Below are positions 1-14,249 of a stretch of DNA of 64,000 nucleotides, in pieces (the first letter of the stretch is position 1; each line of letters opens with the position of its first letter). The notes beneath the pieces were generated by a model. The model did not search any database and was not told the origin of the DNA. It saw only the letters and a list, made by a program, of their open reading frames with translations. Location of the stretch: contig NC_092344.1 in the NCBI RefSeq assembly GCF_963676685.1, positions 55,512,830 through 55,576,829 of the forward strand, read 5' to 3'. Source of the DNA: Mytilus edulis. Taxonomy: Eukaryota; Mollusca; Bivalvia; Mytilida; Mytilidae. The translations under genes were made by a program, and so were the position numbers.

Positions 1-394
1 TATGTAAAGCCATTATTATAGCATTTTTTCAACTAAAATAGAATTTTTAGGTAAATGATAGCATCAAAGGCATAAACCTTGCTACTTAAAAGAAGCAAAA
101 AGTTCATATTTTTTAATTTTACTAATTAAAAGATGTTATTTAAACCTATGTGTTTAAAATTTTGAAAAAACTACAAAATCCCAATTTGTGACAAAACCTC
201 GAATTTGCTACTAAATAATTGATTTAAAAATCACTTATTTCAGTAAGTCCCCTGACTGATAAGAGGTATGGGTTTTGCTCATTGTTGAAGGAGGTTTGGT
301 GACTTATAGATGTTAATTGGTCATTTGGTCTCTGGTGGAGTTATTTCATAGGCAATCATACCACATCTACTTTTTTATGTTGCAATCATTATAT
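1..394. other. AT-rich intergenic DNA with a retroelement-tail-like stretch
   Basis: Nothing is seen in 1-262. Bases 263-385 resemble the common mussel retroelement tail that ends in a run similar to GCAATCATACCACATCT. It is diverged and truncated. Confidence 0.35.
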
Positions 395-690
395 ACACCA
401 AATACAGTCTAGTATTTGCAAACTACATCAATGAACCATAAAAATGAGATCAAGTTCAGATGAAACCTGCCAGTCAGACATGTACATGTTAAAATCATTC
501 CATACACCAAATATAGTTGACCTGCTGCTTATAGTATCTGAGATATGGACTGTACCACATACACTTAACCAACATCACTGGTCCATGAAATGAGATTCAG
601 GTCATTTGAGCCATGTCTGACAGACATGCCATATACCAAATATTATGCTGCTACCTATATATCTTAAGAGCATGTTTTGTTCATCTAGGT
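395..690 (-). repeat. Family B fragment, diverged
   Basis: Contains two diverged B units with the CATGAAAATGAGGTCA-type core and the ACACCAAATATAGTTGACCT core seen at 6918-9945. It is truncated on both sides. Confidence 0.6.
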
Positions 691-739
691 CAATGTGCAT
701 CTTCTACAATGGATACTCTCCATCTTTGTTGACTACAAT

Positions 740-975
740 ATAATGCATGACAAAAAACTTGTTGTGTTACTTGCATTTTACCCTTATGTTCTATTTTGAG
801 CCAAGTCAGCCATCTTGGATGGCTGGCAGGGTCATCCAACACATTCTTAAACTAGATTCCCTAATGGTGATTTGTTTGGATCAGTAGTTTCAGAGGAGAT
901 TTTTGTAATCTTAAGTTAATGATGACTGACACCAAGTGATGACAAAAGTTCACTTGGCCCTTGAGGCCAGGTGAC
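740..975 (+). repeat. Family A 3'-end fragment, diverged
   Basis: Ends with the AAGTGATGA motif, a variant hairpin GGCCCTTGAGGCC and AGGTGA. It lacks the 5' end and most internal units. It is an older relic just before a full copy. Confidence 0.6.
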
Positions 976-1025
976 ATACATACAGACATATGGAGGAATA
1001 GAAAATGTAGCAAAGGGGGCTTAAA

Positions 1026-3315
1026 CTAGAGGCTCTAAAGAGCCTGTGTCGCTCACCTTGGTCTATGTGCATATTAAACAAAGGACACAAATGGATTCAT
1101 GACAAAATTGTATTTTGGTGATGGTGATGTGTTTGAAGTTCTTACTTTACTGAACGATTTTGCTTCTTACAATTATATCTATAATGAACTTTGCCCATTA
1201 GTAACAGAGAACTATATTTGGTAAAAATTTACATATATTTACCAAATTAATGAAAATTGTTAAAAATTGACTATAAAGGGCAATAACTCCTTAAGGGGTC
1301 AATTGACCATTTAGGTCATGTTGACTTATTTGTAGATCTTACTTTGCTGAACATTATTGCTGTTTACAGTTTATCGCTATCTATAATAGTATTCAAGATA
1401 ACCAAAAACGGCAAAATTTCTTTAAAAATTACCAATTGGAGGGCAGCAACCCAACAACCAGTTGTCCAATTCATCTGAAAAATTCAGGGCAGATAGATAT
1501 TGACTTGATTAACAATTTAACTTCTTGTCAGATTTGCTCTAGATGCTTTGAATTCATAGTTATAAGCCAAAAACTGCATTTTACCCCTATGTTCTATTTT
1601 TAGCCGTGGCGGCCATCTTGGTTGAATGGCCAGGTCATCGGACACATTTTTCAAACTAGATACCCCAAAGATGATTGTGGCCTAGTAGTTTCAGTGGAGA
1701 TTTTGTAAAAGATTACTTAGATTTATGAAAAATGGTTAAAGATTGACTATAAAGGGCAATAACTCCTAAAGGGGTCAACTGACCATTTTGGTCATGTTGA
1801 CTTATTTGTAGATCTTACTTTGCTGAACATTATTGCTGTTTACAATTTATCTCTATCTATAATAATATTCAAGATAATAACCAAAAACAGCAAAATTTCC
1901 TCAAAATTACCAATTCAGGGGCAGCAACCCAACAACCGATTGACCGATTCATCTGAAAATTTCAGGGCAGATAGATCTTGACCTGATAAACATTTTTATC
2001 CCGGCAGATTTCCTCAAAATGCTTTGGTTTTTGAGTTATAAGCCAAAAACTGCATTTTACCCCTATGTTCTATTTTTAGCGGTGGCGGCCATCTTGGTTG
2101 GTTGACCAGGTCACGCCACACATTTTTTAAACTAGATACCCCAAAGATGATTGTGGCCAAGTTTGGATTAATTTGGCCCAGTAGTTTCAGAGGAGAAGAT
2201 TTTTGTAAAAGATTAATTTAATTTATGAAAAATGGTTAAAATTGACTATAAAGGGCAATAACTCCTAAACGGGTCAACTGACCATTTTGGTCATGTTGAC
2301 TTATTTGTAGATCTTACTTTGCTGAACATTATTGCTGTTTACAGTTTATCTCTATCTATAATAATATTCAAGATAATAACCAAAAACAGCAAAATTTCCT
2401 CAAAATTACCAATTCAGGGGCAGCAACCCAACAACCGATTGACTGATTCATCTGAAAATTTCAGGGCAGATAGATCTTGACCTGATAAACATTTTTATCC
2501 CGTCAGATTTCCTCAAAATGCTTTGGTTTTTGAGTTATAAGCCAAAAACTGCATTTTACCCCTTTGTTCTATTTTTAGCTGTGGCGGCCATCTTGGTTGG
2601 TTGACCAGGTCACGCCACACATTTTTTAAACTAGATACCCCAAAGATGATTGTGGCCAAGTTTGGATTAATTTGGCCCAGTAGTTTCAGAGGAGAAGATT
2701 TTTGTAAAAGATTACTTTAATTAATGAAAAATGGTTAAAAATTGACTATAAAGGGCAATAACTCCTAAATGGGTCAACTGACCATTTTGGTCATGTTGAC
2801 TTATTTGTAGATCTTACTTTGCTGAACATTATTGCTGTTTACAGTTTATCTCTATCTATAATAATATTCAAGATAATAACCAAAAACAGCAAAATTTCCT
2901 CAAAATTACCAATTCAGGGGCAGCAACCCAACAACCGATTGACCGATTCATCTGAAAATTACAGGGCAGATAGATCTTGACCTGATAAACATTTTTACCC
3001 CATGTCAGATTTGCTCTAAATGCTTTGGTTTTTGAGTTATAAGCCAAAAACTGCATTTTACCCCTATGTTCTATTTTTAGCCGTGGCGGCCATCTTGGTT
3101 GGTTGACCGGGTCACGCCACACATTTTTTAAACTAGATACCCCAATGATGATTGTGGCCAAGTTTGGTTTGATTTGGCCCAGTAGTTTCAGAGGAGAAGA
3201 TTTTTGTAAAAGTTAACGACGACGGACGACGACGACGACGGACGACGGACGACGACGGACGACGGACGCCAAGTGATGAGAAAAGCTCACTTGGCCCTTC
3301 GGGCCAGGTGAGCTA
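1026..3315 (+). mobile_element. Family A copy 1 (Helentron/HINE-like, four ~500-bp units)
   Basis: Starts CTAGAGGCTCTAAAGAGCCT (5' hairpin) followed by GCTCACCT, and ends with the hairpin GGCCCTTCGGGCC, AGGTGAGC and TAA. The core has four tandem units with starts near 1266, 1742, 2241 and 2741 (period about 500). Each ends near TTTCAGAGGAGAAGATTTTT, and a GACGGAC-rich stretch precedes the 3' hairpin. GCTCACCT and AGGTGAGC are inverted subterminal repeats. No protein is encoded, so it is non-autonomous. Assignment to Helentron-type elements rests on structure only. Confidence 0.75.
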
Positions 3316-3775
3316 AAAAAAGACAAAACGACAAGTTCAACTTTCTCCCCAAAAATGCAAATATTAATTAAAATTAAAACCCACATGCACACCTTCAAAC
3401 AGCCAACAAAGTGAAAATATCCAAGCATTCAAACTGTAGGGGGAGTTATCTGGAATTACTTTAAACCCATAATGGGGGAAGGAAGGACAGACGAACAGAT
3501 GGAAGGGGTAAAAAAATATGCTCCCAAACTTTCAGTACAGTAAGAGTTAAGACTTAATGGTTTCGTATTGAAGGTTAAGTACTTTGAATTGCTCATATGC
3601 ACTACAAGCATACCAAAGAATGCATCTAGCTCATATACACATGCTCAAATAACTTTTTCTAACAAAGTAAGTGGTTCCCTCTGTGCACCAACCTTCCTTC
3701 ACCAATAAAAACTGACCACCAAGTAATGGCATAATAGTGTTGACAGTGACATTAAACACCAATCAATCAATTAAT
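3316..3775. repeat. Repeat fragments with SINE-like (CAAT)n tail
   Basis: The right end carries ATTAAACACCAATCAATCAA, a tail also present near 28690-28730 and typical of short retroposons. Bases 3440-3520 look like another diverged interspersed repeat rich in GGACAGACGAAC. No gene is seen. Confidence 0.4.
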
Positions 3776-3976
3776 AAGAACTTTATCTGCTTAAATAAAA
3801 CCCTGCTGTACTTCACTCTTATATCTAAAATTCTGAATCACTGATTTTACTGTTATAGAAAAACTAAAAGACATATCTGTTAAAAAAAACTGTTTTTGAA
3901 ACAGAGGTCTTCATTCCATCCTACTACAATAGGGATAAAGAATAACTGGAACGAGCATTAAAAAGTTACACAAACA

Positions 3977-3982
3977 TTTATT
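3977..3982 (-). terminator. TXN: Probable thioredoxin poly(A) signal
   Basis: AATAAA on the minus strand about 150 bases after the thioredoxin stop codon. It is the first perfect hexamer downstream of the stop, so transcripts probably end near 3950-3965. Confidence 0.5.
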
Positions 3983-4134
3983 GAGTCAAAGATTTTGTAA
4001 GAAATGTATACCAAAAAACAAATTTTAAAATTTTTGAAAATAAAAAATGTTGTAAGACACATGGTTTTGACTAATTATTTCCATGATTTGAAGGCAAGTT
4101 CCTCATTGTTCACTGTGATATATGTAAGTTTGTT

Positions 4135-4197
4135 CTATTTCTTTTGTGCAATCAACTCTTTTAATTTGTCTGCATTAGCTCCACAGATCTCCCCTAC
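4135..4197 (-). CDS. TXN: Thioredoxin terminal coding exon
   Basis: Twenty codons plus TAG at 4137-4135, reading [20 protein letters not shown], the C-terminal helix. It is separated from exon 4 by about 7.9 kb of repeats. Confidence 0.93.
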   Translation of the reverse strand, partial: VGEICGANADKLKELIAQKK

Positions 4198-7100
4198 CTG
4201 AAATACAAAGAATGTATCAAAAGTAATTCATCATTTTAATTATCTTGTTATTAATTAAGATGAATAAAATAGAGTTGAGATGCCTGAATTAGGTAGCATT
4301 TGTTGTAATTCATTCAAATTGGCATATTTTACTGTATAAATTCATGTGATCAAACTTTTCTTTAAAAACCATTTTACAATTTAAGCTTATGAAACTCTCA
4401 ACATTTTATGTATTAGTTGTTTTGATTTTTTTGCATTTTATATCTGTATTCACTTGTGATCATAAAATCATTGCATTATTAATGTTAGCATTCAAATATA
4501 CACTTCACCGTTCTATTGATTTGTTAATATAGATTCCTTTCAGAACATGTATTGATTTTAACTAATGATGAGATACAAACATACAACTGAAATATAAATA
4601 CTATGAAAATTATTTATGGATTGCAAAAAGATGATTTTTTTTACTATAATGTTTGAATTATGTGCAATGATCATTGTGGCTTTCCACTTCACAATTTCGA
4701 ACATTTCCCCTTTTCTAAAGAAGCAATAACTTGCATTTGTTTTTTTCCACCCTTCAGCATGTTCAGCTACATACCCTAAAGATATTTTTAGCCTTTTTTG
4801 GTAGTATATACATGGTGACAAAATTAAGGTGTTCCCTATTTACCCAAGGTTAAAAAATTTAGCAAATTATAACATCTACCTACCTACCCCATTTATCTAA
4901 GAAAGAAACATTACGCACTAGTATTGTATTGTTAGGTCTAATATTTCATTGTACAACCATGACAACAGGTGGAAATGAATTGATCTGATTTTTATCAGGT
5001 CAATTAGCATGGGATTGTCAATACTCCATGTTAGAGATAAGAACTAATTTAACATTAAGTCGATTACATGTAAGTTGATTTAATAAAAGTGGGCCAACCT
5101 GGCTTAAGGGGTGAAATTTGAGTTGAAATTACAGACAATAAGCATGATATGCCCGTTGCTCTTTTAACTTGTCTTTTATGCTTTTATGCTTAAAATGAAT
5201 TTATATGATCAACTAGAAATATATATACAAATCAAAAGGGATGTTACATTAATATATTCACCAAAGTTTTATAAAATCCCCCTTTTTTAAATATAAAAAT
5301 TCATTACTTAAGAAAACGTAAAATCTAAAATTTATAAAAATGGAAAGGGAGCTTATGTCAATAGATTTAAACAATTTATCAAAGTTGCATAAATTTTGTG
5401 AAAGTGTTGGAAAATCTCCCCTTTTTTAAGCATAAAAATTCATAACACGGAAATGTAAAATCTGAAATTTATAAAAATTGATAGGGAGCTTACATCAATA
5501 GATATAAACAATTCACCAAAGTTTCATGGACATTGGTGAAAGCCTTTTTGAATTATTGTCCGAAGTGTTGAAAATCCCCCCTTTTTTATGAATAAAGCCC
5601 CATAAATCCAAAACTTAAAATCTGAAATTTATAAAAATTGAAAGGGAGCTTACATCAATAGATATAAACAATTCACCAAAGTTTCATGGACATTGGTGAA
5701 AGCCTTTTTGAGTTATTGTCGGAAGTGTTGAAAATCCCCCTTTTTTATGAATAAAGCCCCATAAATCCAAAACTTCAAATCTGAAATTTATAAAAATTGA
5801 AAGGGAGCTTACATCAATAGATATAAACAATTCACCAAAGTTTCATGGACATTGGTGAAAGCCTTTTTGAGTTATTGTCCGAAGTGTTGAAAATCCCCCC
5901 TTTTTTATGAATAAAGCCCCATAAATTCAAAACTTAAAATCTGAAATTAAAAAAAAACGAAAGGGAGCTTACGTCAATAGATATAAACAATTCACTGAAG
6001 TTTCATGGAAATTGGTGAAAGTGTTTTTGAGTTATTGTCCGAAGTGTGGACGACGGACGGACAGACGGACGGACAACGGTATACCATAATACGTCCCGTC
6101 TAAAAGACGACGGGCGTATAAAATCCATTCAAATAAATTTGAAGGCCCTTTTAAAGGTTTTGTAGGACTATGAGAGCTGTCTTGCACATCATGCACATAA
6201 GACCCCCATTGGCATTTTGAAAAATTGGCAGGTATGATAACTGACATGATTTAGCAATCTGTGTTATAAAATATTGGGAGAAATTATTGCCAATGAGAAC
6301 AGATTAAATTACTTAGATGTTATAATTAGTAATAGGCAATATAGGAAAGGTGTACTGACATAAGTAGTCTCTAAACACATTAGATCCAAATGGAGCTTTC
6401 TTTAGTAGAAGCCATATTAACTATGTGTATCAGTGAGAAAAATGTAAAAGCATAAAAATATAGTATATATACCAATACACATAATTAACAGCGCCTGGTG
6501 ATGTTTTATAGCCTGACCGGTTTCGGTCCGAAAAGGACCTTCATCAGAGGCAGAATGATAATATAGGAAAGGTGTACTGACATAAGTAGTCTCTAAACAC
6601 ATTAGCTCCAAATGGAGCTTTCGTTAGTAGAAGCCATATTAACTATGTGCATCAGTGAGAAAAATGTAAAAGCATAAAAATATAGGATATATACCAATAC
6701 ACATAATTAGTTATAATTAGTAATAGTTTAATCAAAATCAAACCTCTCACTGGCTCAGACATAACTAGTGTCTAATTTTGACTTATTTAGCCATTTAACG
6801 TATAAAATTGTATTTTCCATGAGATCTCTCCCTTTAATAAAAAAAAAATGACTTCACACATTGAACTCATGTTACGCAATTGACTCTGACGTATAGAAGA
6901 CATTTTTAGAATGAACAAGAGTGCACACGCTGAAATGTCTCGCCTTCTATACTAATCATTGATATTATGTAGATAGTCCTAAGTATAAAGCTTTATTACA
7001 ACTGTCTCATAAACTTAACATTAACCAAGATAACTAAACAAAGACCAATGAACCATGAAAATGAGGTCAAGGTCAGATGAACCATGCCAGGCAGACATGT

Positions 7101-10100
7101 ACAGCTAACAATGCTTCTATACAACATATATAGTTGACCTATTACTTACAGTTTAAGAAAAATAGACCAAAACACAAAAAAACTTAACACTGTGCAATGA
7201 ACCGTGAAAATGAGGTCAGGGTCAAAAGAAACCTGAGCTACTGACATAAAGATCATAAAAGATTTCCATACACCAAATATAGTTGACCTATGGCATATAG
7301 TATTAGATAAAAAGACCAAAACTCAAAAACTTAACTTTGACCACTGAACCATGAAAATGAGGTCAAGGTCACATGACATCTGCCCGCTAGACATGTACAC
7401 CTTATAATCATTCCATACAACAAATATAGTAGACCTATTGCATATAGTATGAACTAGAGGGTTCAAGGACCCTTTGTCGCTCACCTGATATTTTTATTTA
7501 CAATTGTTGCATGATAAATGCAACTGTTGTACTGTCGTTTAGTTTCAGAGATATAATACTAAAAAGTGCATTTGAAACCTAGATGTTTTATTTCAGCCAT
7601 GTGGGCAGGCAGGGTCATCATACACAGTGGTCCCTGGATATCCTAGTGGTGATTTAAACCAAGTTTGTTTAAATTCGACAGTTGTTTCAGGGGAGAATTT
7701 TTGTAAAATTTATCTAACAAGAAATGCAAAGTAATGAGAAAGTTGTGAAGTAGTTTTGTTGTTGCGCAACCCCCCCCCCCCCACCCCACCCCCCCTCTTT
7801 GCCAAAAAAACAAAAAGGTAATAAAAATTATCATATATAAGGGCAATCTATCCTATAAATGATTTCTGCAAAATTCAGTTGATTGTGCAAGGGTTGTATA
7901 GCCAGCTGAGGTCGTTAAAAACTCTCTTTCTTTTGTTGTTGCAGATAGATCTTGACCTGATAAACAGTTTTACCACATGTCAGATTTGCTCTAAATGCTT
8001 TGGTTTTTCAGTGATAAGCCAAAAACTGCATTTTACCCCCTATGTTCTATTTTTAGCCATGGCGGCCATCTTGGTTGGTTGGCCGGGTCACCGGACACAA
8101 TTTTTAAACTAGATACCCCAATGATGATTGTGGCTAAGTTTGGTTTAATTTGGTCCAGTAGTTTCAGAGGAGAAGATTTTTGTAAAAGATAAATAAGATT
8201 TACGAAAAATGGTTAAAAATTGACTATAAAGGGCAATAACTCCTAAATGGGTCAACAGACCATTTTGGTCATGTTTGACTTATTTGTAGATCTTACTTAG
8301 CTGAACATTTTTGCTGTTTACAGTTTATCTCTATCTATAATAATATTCAAGATAATAACCAAAAACAGCAAAATCTCCTTAAAATTACCAATTCAGGGGC
8401 AGTAACCTATTAACGAGTTGTCCGATTCATCTTAAAATTTCAGGGCAGATAGATCTTGACCTGATAAACAATTTTACTACATGTCAGATTTGCTCTAAAT
8501 GCTTCGGTTTTTGAGTGATAAGCCAAAAACTGCATTTTATCCCTATGTTCTATTTTTAGCCATGGCGGCCATCTTGGTTGGTTGGCCGGATCACCGGACA
8601 AAATTTTCAAACTACATACCCGAATGATGATTGTGGCCAAGTTTGGTTTAATTTGGTCCAGTAGTTTCAGAGGAGAAGATTTTTGTAAAAGATAATTAAG
8701 ATTTACGAAAAATGGTTAAAAATGACTATAAAGGGCAATAACTTCTAAAGGGGTCAACAGACCATTTTGGTCATGTTGACTTATTTGTAAATCTTACTTC
8801 GCTGATTATTTTTGCTGTTTACAGTTTATCTCTATCTATAATAATATTCAAGATAATAACCAAAAACAGCAAAATGTTCTCAAAATTACCAATTCAGGGG
8901 CAGCAACCTATCAACGGGTTGTCCGATTCATCTGAAAATTTCAGGGCAGATAGATCTTGACCTGATAAACAATTTTACCCTGTCAGATTTGCTCTAAATG
9001 CTTTGGTTTTTGAGTTATAAGCCAAAAACTGCATTTTACCCCTATGTTCTATTTTTAGCCATGGCGGCCATCTTGGTTGGTTGGCCGGGTCACCGGACAC
9101 AATTTTTAAACTAAATACCCTAATAATGATTTTGGCCATGTTTGGTTAAATTTGGCCCAGCAGTTTCAGAGGAGAAGATTTTTGTAAAAGTTAACGACGC
9201 CGGACGCCAAGTGATGAGAAAAGCTCACTTGGCCCTTCGGGCCAGGTGAGCTAAAAAAAAAAACCCAGACCAAAACACAAAAACTTAACTATAACCACTG
9301 AACCATGAAAATGAGGTCAAGGTCACATGACATCTGCCCGCTAGACATGTACACCTTACAATCATTCCATATAACAAATATAGTAGACCTATTGCATATA
9401 GTACGAAAAAAACAGACCAAAACTCAAAAATTACCTATAACCACTGAACCATGAAAATGAGGTCAAGGTCAGATGACACCTGCCAGTTGGACATGTTCAC
9501 CTTACAGTCCTTCCATACACCGAATATACTAGCCCTATTGCTTATAGTATCTGAGATATGGACTTGACCACCAAAACTAAACCTTGTTCACTGATCCATG
9601 AAATAAGGTCGAGGTCAAGTGAAAACTGTCTGACAGACATGAGGACCTTGCAAGGTTCGCACATATCAAATATAGTTATCCTATTACTTATAATAAGAGA
9701 GAATTCAACATTACAAAAAATAACTTTTTTTTCAAGTGGTCACTGAACCATGAAAATGAGGTCAAGGACATTGGACATGTGACAGACGGAAACTTCGTAA
9801 CATGAGGCATCTATATACAAAGTATGAAGCATCCAGGTCTTCCACCTTCTAAAATATAAAGCTTTTAAGAAGTTAGCTAACACCGCCGCCGCCGGATCAC
9901 TATCCCTATGTCGAGCTTTCTGCAACAAAAGTTGCAGGCTCGACAAAAAATGTTCTCTTCTTTGTTGTTGTTGGTTATATTGACTTTTATACAAAATGGT
10001 GTAAGAAACAACAAAAAAACAAGAGGCTCTCAAGAGCCTGAATCGCTCACCTGAATTTTTTTTGGTTTAATCTCTCATCAATGATTATTTTGGCTTTTCA

Positions 10101-13100
10101 ATTTATTTAAATGTTCTTTGAATCATCCTATTTTCTTCAAAAGCAAAAAAAAATCATTTTCTCCTATGTTCTATTTTAGCCATAGGAGCTATGTTTCTTG
10201 ACATACAAGGAAATGAAATATAAAATTTATACTAGATACTCTGAAACTCTGAAACTCATTTAGCCTAAGTTTGGCTGAAATTGATACAGCAGTTTCATAA
10301 GAGAAGATTTTTTAAAGTAAGTCAACATGATGAACAAATTGTGAAAAAAGTCTTTAAAGGGCAATAACTCCTAAAGAGGTCAATTGACAATTTTGGTCAA
10401 ATTGACTTATTTGTAGATCTTACTTTGCTGATCATATTTGCTGTTTACAGTTTATCTTTATCTATAATAATATTCAAGATAATGACCAAAAACTGCAAAA
10501 TTTCCTTAAAATTACCAATTAAGTGGCAGCAACCCAACAATTGGATGTTTGATTCATCTGAAAATTTCAGGGCTGATAGATATTGACCTAATGAACATTT
10601 TTACTCCATGTCAGATTTGCTCTTAATGCTTTCGTTTTTTGAGATATAAGCCAAAAACTGCATTTGACCCCTATGTTCTATTTTAAGTAACGGCGGCCAT
10701 GTTTTTTGACAGATCAAAAATCAAAGCACACACTTTGTGCAGGATAATCTAAGGAACAATCATGTTAAGTTTTAACCAAATCCATTCAGTAGTTTCAGAG
10801 AAGAAGATTTTTTAAAGTTAGCAAATATGATAAACAAATTGTGAAAAATTGTCATTAAAGGACAATAACCCCTTAAGGGGTCAATTGACAATTTTGGTCA
10901 TATTAACTTATTTGTAGATCTTACTTTGCTGATCTTTTTTGCTGTTTACAGTTTATCTTTATCTATAATAATATTCAAGATAATGACCAAAAACTGCAAA
11001 ATTTCCTTAAAATTACCAATTAAGTGGCAGCAACCCAACAATGGTTTGTTTGATTCATCTGAAAATTTCAGGGCTGATAGATCTTGACCTAATGAACATT
11101 TTTACTCCATGTCAGATTTGCTCTAAATGCTTTCGTTTTTGAGATATAAGCCAAAAACTGCATTTGACCCCTATGTTCTATTTTAAGTAACGGCGGCCAT
11201 GTTTTTTGACGGATAAAAAATCAAAGCACACACTTTGTGAAGGATAATCTAAGGAACAACCATGCTAAGTTTTAACCAAATCCATTCAGTAGTTTCAGAG
11301 GAGAAGATTTTTTAAAGTTAGCAAATATGATGAACAAATTGTGAAAAATTGTCATTAAAGGACAATAACCCCTTAAGGGGTCAATTGACAATTTTGGTCA
11401 TATTAACTTATTTGTAGATCTTACTTTGCTGATCTTTTTTGCTGTTTACAGTTTATCTTTATCTATAATAATATTCAAGATAATGACCAAAAACTGCAAA
11501 ATTTCCTTAAAATTACCAATTAAGTGGCAGCAACCCAACAATGGTTTGTTTGATTCATCTGAAAATTTCAGGGCTGATAGATCTTGACCTAATGAACATT
11601 TTTACCCCATGTCAGATTTGCTCTAAATGCTTTCGTTTTTGAGATATAAGCCAAAAACTGCATTTGACCCCTATGTTCTATTTTAAGTAACGGCGGCCAT
11701 GTTTTTTGACGGATCAAAAATCGAAGCGCACATTTTGTGCAGGATATACTAAGGAACAATCATGTTAAGTTTCATTCAAATCCATTCAGTAGTTTCAGAG
11801 GAGAAGATGTTTGAAAAATTGTTAACGACGACGACGACGACGACGACGACGGACGCCAAGTGATGAGAAAAGCTCACATGGCCTTTTAGGCCAGGTGAGC
11901 TAAAAAGCCCTGACTTCTTCTCTTACTGACATGTCATGCTTGGGAGTCCTACATTTGACATGCAAAACATGAATCAAAACATGTTTTATTCTACTGGTAA
12001 TCAGATTGGTGTCAGTAAACCAATAGAAGGAAAGTCAAGGATACCTAACTTGAACCAAAACCAGTATTAATATTCAGTTTGCATATGGCATATGATTTTA
12101 ACTTACCTTTTCACCTCCTTTGTATAGCTGAAAAGTAGGCATTGCACTAATCCCACAGCTTTGTGCTAGTTCCTGAAAAATTATATACCGGAAATCATGC
12201 TGAATACAAATTATATAAAAGGAAGTCTGTAATGAAAACTACCACGTCGGCATCATTATCAAAAAAATTGCTACATTTTGTTTGTTGTGATAGCTACATT
12301 TCTCCTAACATGAGTTAATAACATTTACGGTACCAATTTTTCTGCACCAGATGCGCATTTCAACAAATAATATCTCTTCAGTGATGCTCGTGGCCAAAAT
12401 ATGTAAAATCCAAAGCTTATATAAAAGATGTAGAGCTATAATTCAAAAGTTCCAAAAAGTATAGCCAAATCCGTGAAAGGAATCAGAGCTTTAATTGTCC
12501 TTATTCTTCTTATTTTTGTTGACACAGGAAAGTCAGGAAATTAAGAATATCATGATCTGTAATATACAATTTTACTTTCTGTTTTAATTTGATCTCATAA
12601 AATTATTGAATTACTTTAAACAATGTGTTTAAAATAAAATACTGTACTTTATATATATTCTACCTGATTAAGTACATTGTAATACTGTAAATTCAGAAAT
12701 TATTGCGATGTTTTTATTATTGCAAAAAATGCGATAGAGTAAACCCAATAATATAAACTTGCAATTTGAAATATTTTATATGTCAGAATCAAACAGGATT
12801 TGTCTCAATCATAAAAATTAAATTCGCATTCAAGTCTAAAATGACAAAATCCCAATAATAAATGAATGCAATAATTTCTGAATTTACAGTACATAAATTT
12901 TGAGAACCTTTTCTTGACTTTTAATATCTGTCTTTTTTCCTTTCACCTAAATTAATACCTTATCAACATAAATGGAATAAATGTAGCTTTCTTTTTAAAG
13001 ATGAAAACATTAAGCACTGAATAAATGCTTATTGTTGTAAAAATACAAGTTGAATTATAAGAATACAGTTAGAAAAAAATGAGAAGAATTTTAATATCTT

Positions 13101-14216
13101 ACATGCTTACCAAGGGTTTGAATTATTTTTTTTAGTGAAAAATATAGGGTATGTTCAGCATATTTTTTGTTATGCTCAGTCTGGAATGGACATTAAAAGT
13201 TAAGAAAAACTCATCCATCATGTAAATAACTAGCTAACTTACTTCCTCTTCGTCTACATCAACTTTTAAAAACATTACATCAGAAAACTCTTTTGCCATT
13301 TCCTGAAATAAAAATACATAACTAGAACTGTGAGCAAACTCACAAAGGGTAACACCTGCCCTGCAATACGTTTGACAAATGATTGAGGAGTTGCATTTAA
13401 AAGTGAAATGTACAAGACATTAATTTCACATGTATTGACTGTATTCCAAAAAGAGGTACAGTTTGATTAAAAATAGAATCTATATATATATTATAAGGAC
13501 TTATAAAATGAAGACAGCAGATAAGATCATTTCCCGTTTGAATGGTTTTACACTAGTCATATTTGGGGCCATGTAGAGCTTGCTGTTTGATATGAGCTAA
13601 TGCGCTGTGTTGAAGACTATACTTTGACCTACATGTATAATGGTTTACTTTTTTTCCAAATTGTGACTTTGATGGAGAGTTGTCTTGTTGGCACACATAC
13701 CACATCTTCTTATATCTGTTTATCAATTGACAGTTGTGAGCAGTTAATGAGTAATGCATCAAATTAAACTATACATGAACAATCCTCTTTAAGCTGCTAC
13801 ATTTTGTATAATTCAATATGTATGGGTGATATTACAATGCAACTTACAATAAATTGCTTTGCTGAGCGCAGCTGGATACGACCGCAGAGTTCTAACACTG
13901 AAAAGTTGGGACAAAAATTGACATTATAATGCCCTTGATACATCTGAATAAGGATAGTAATTAAATATTTGACACATAATAGATTTCTGACACAGAATAA
14001 CTGTAGTCAAAGAACTTAGAATTGTTTATATGACTTGAATTTATATTCAATTTTTTGCTTTTGTGCAATACACTATGCTGTTGCGAATAGACCCTTCCAC
14101 CCCCCCCCCCCCCCCCAATAAAAAATATAAAACAAATTACCCCCCCTTTTTTTTTGCTTATGTGCAATACAATATGTTGCAAATTGACCCCCCCCCAAAA
14201 AAAAAAAATCAATAAA

Positions 14217-14249
<33 letters not shown>

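Noticed and set aside
2868..3161. 97-residue minus-strand open frame, with similar frames at 8440-8640 and 60078-60302
   Set aside because: These are the antisense of family A core units. The frame is broken in most units and shows no coding constraint.
13840..13890. Exon-like segment with CTTTTCAG acceptor and GTAAGT donor between thioredoxin exons 2 and 3
   Set aside because: It starts with an in-frame stop, thioredoxin is complete without it, and it matches the family E 3' end.
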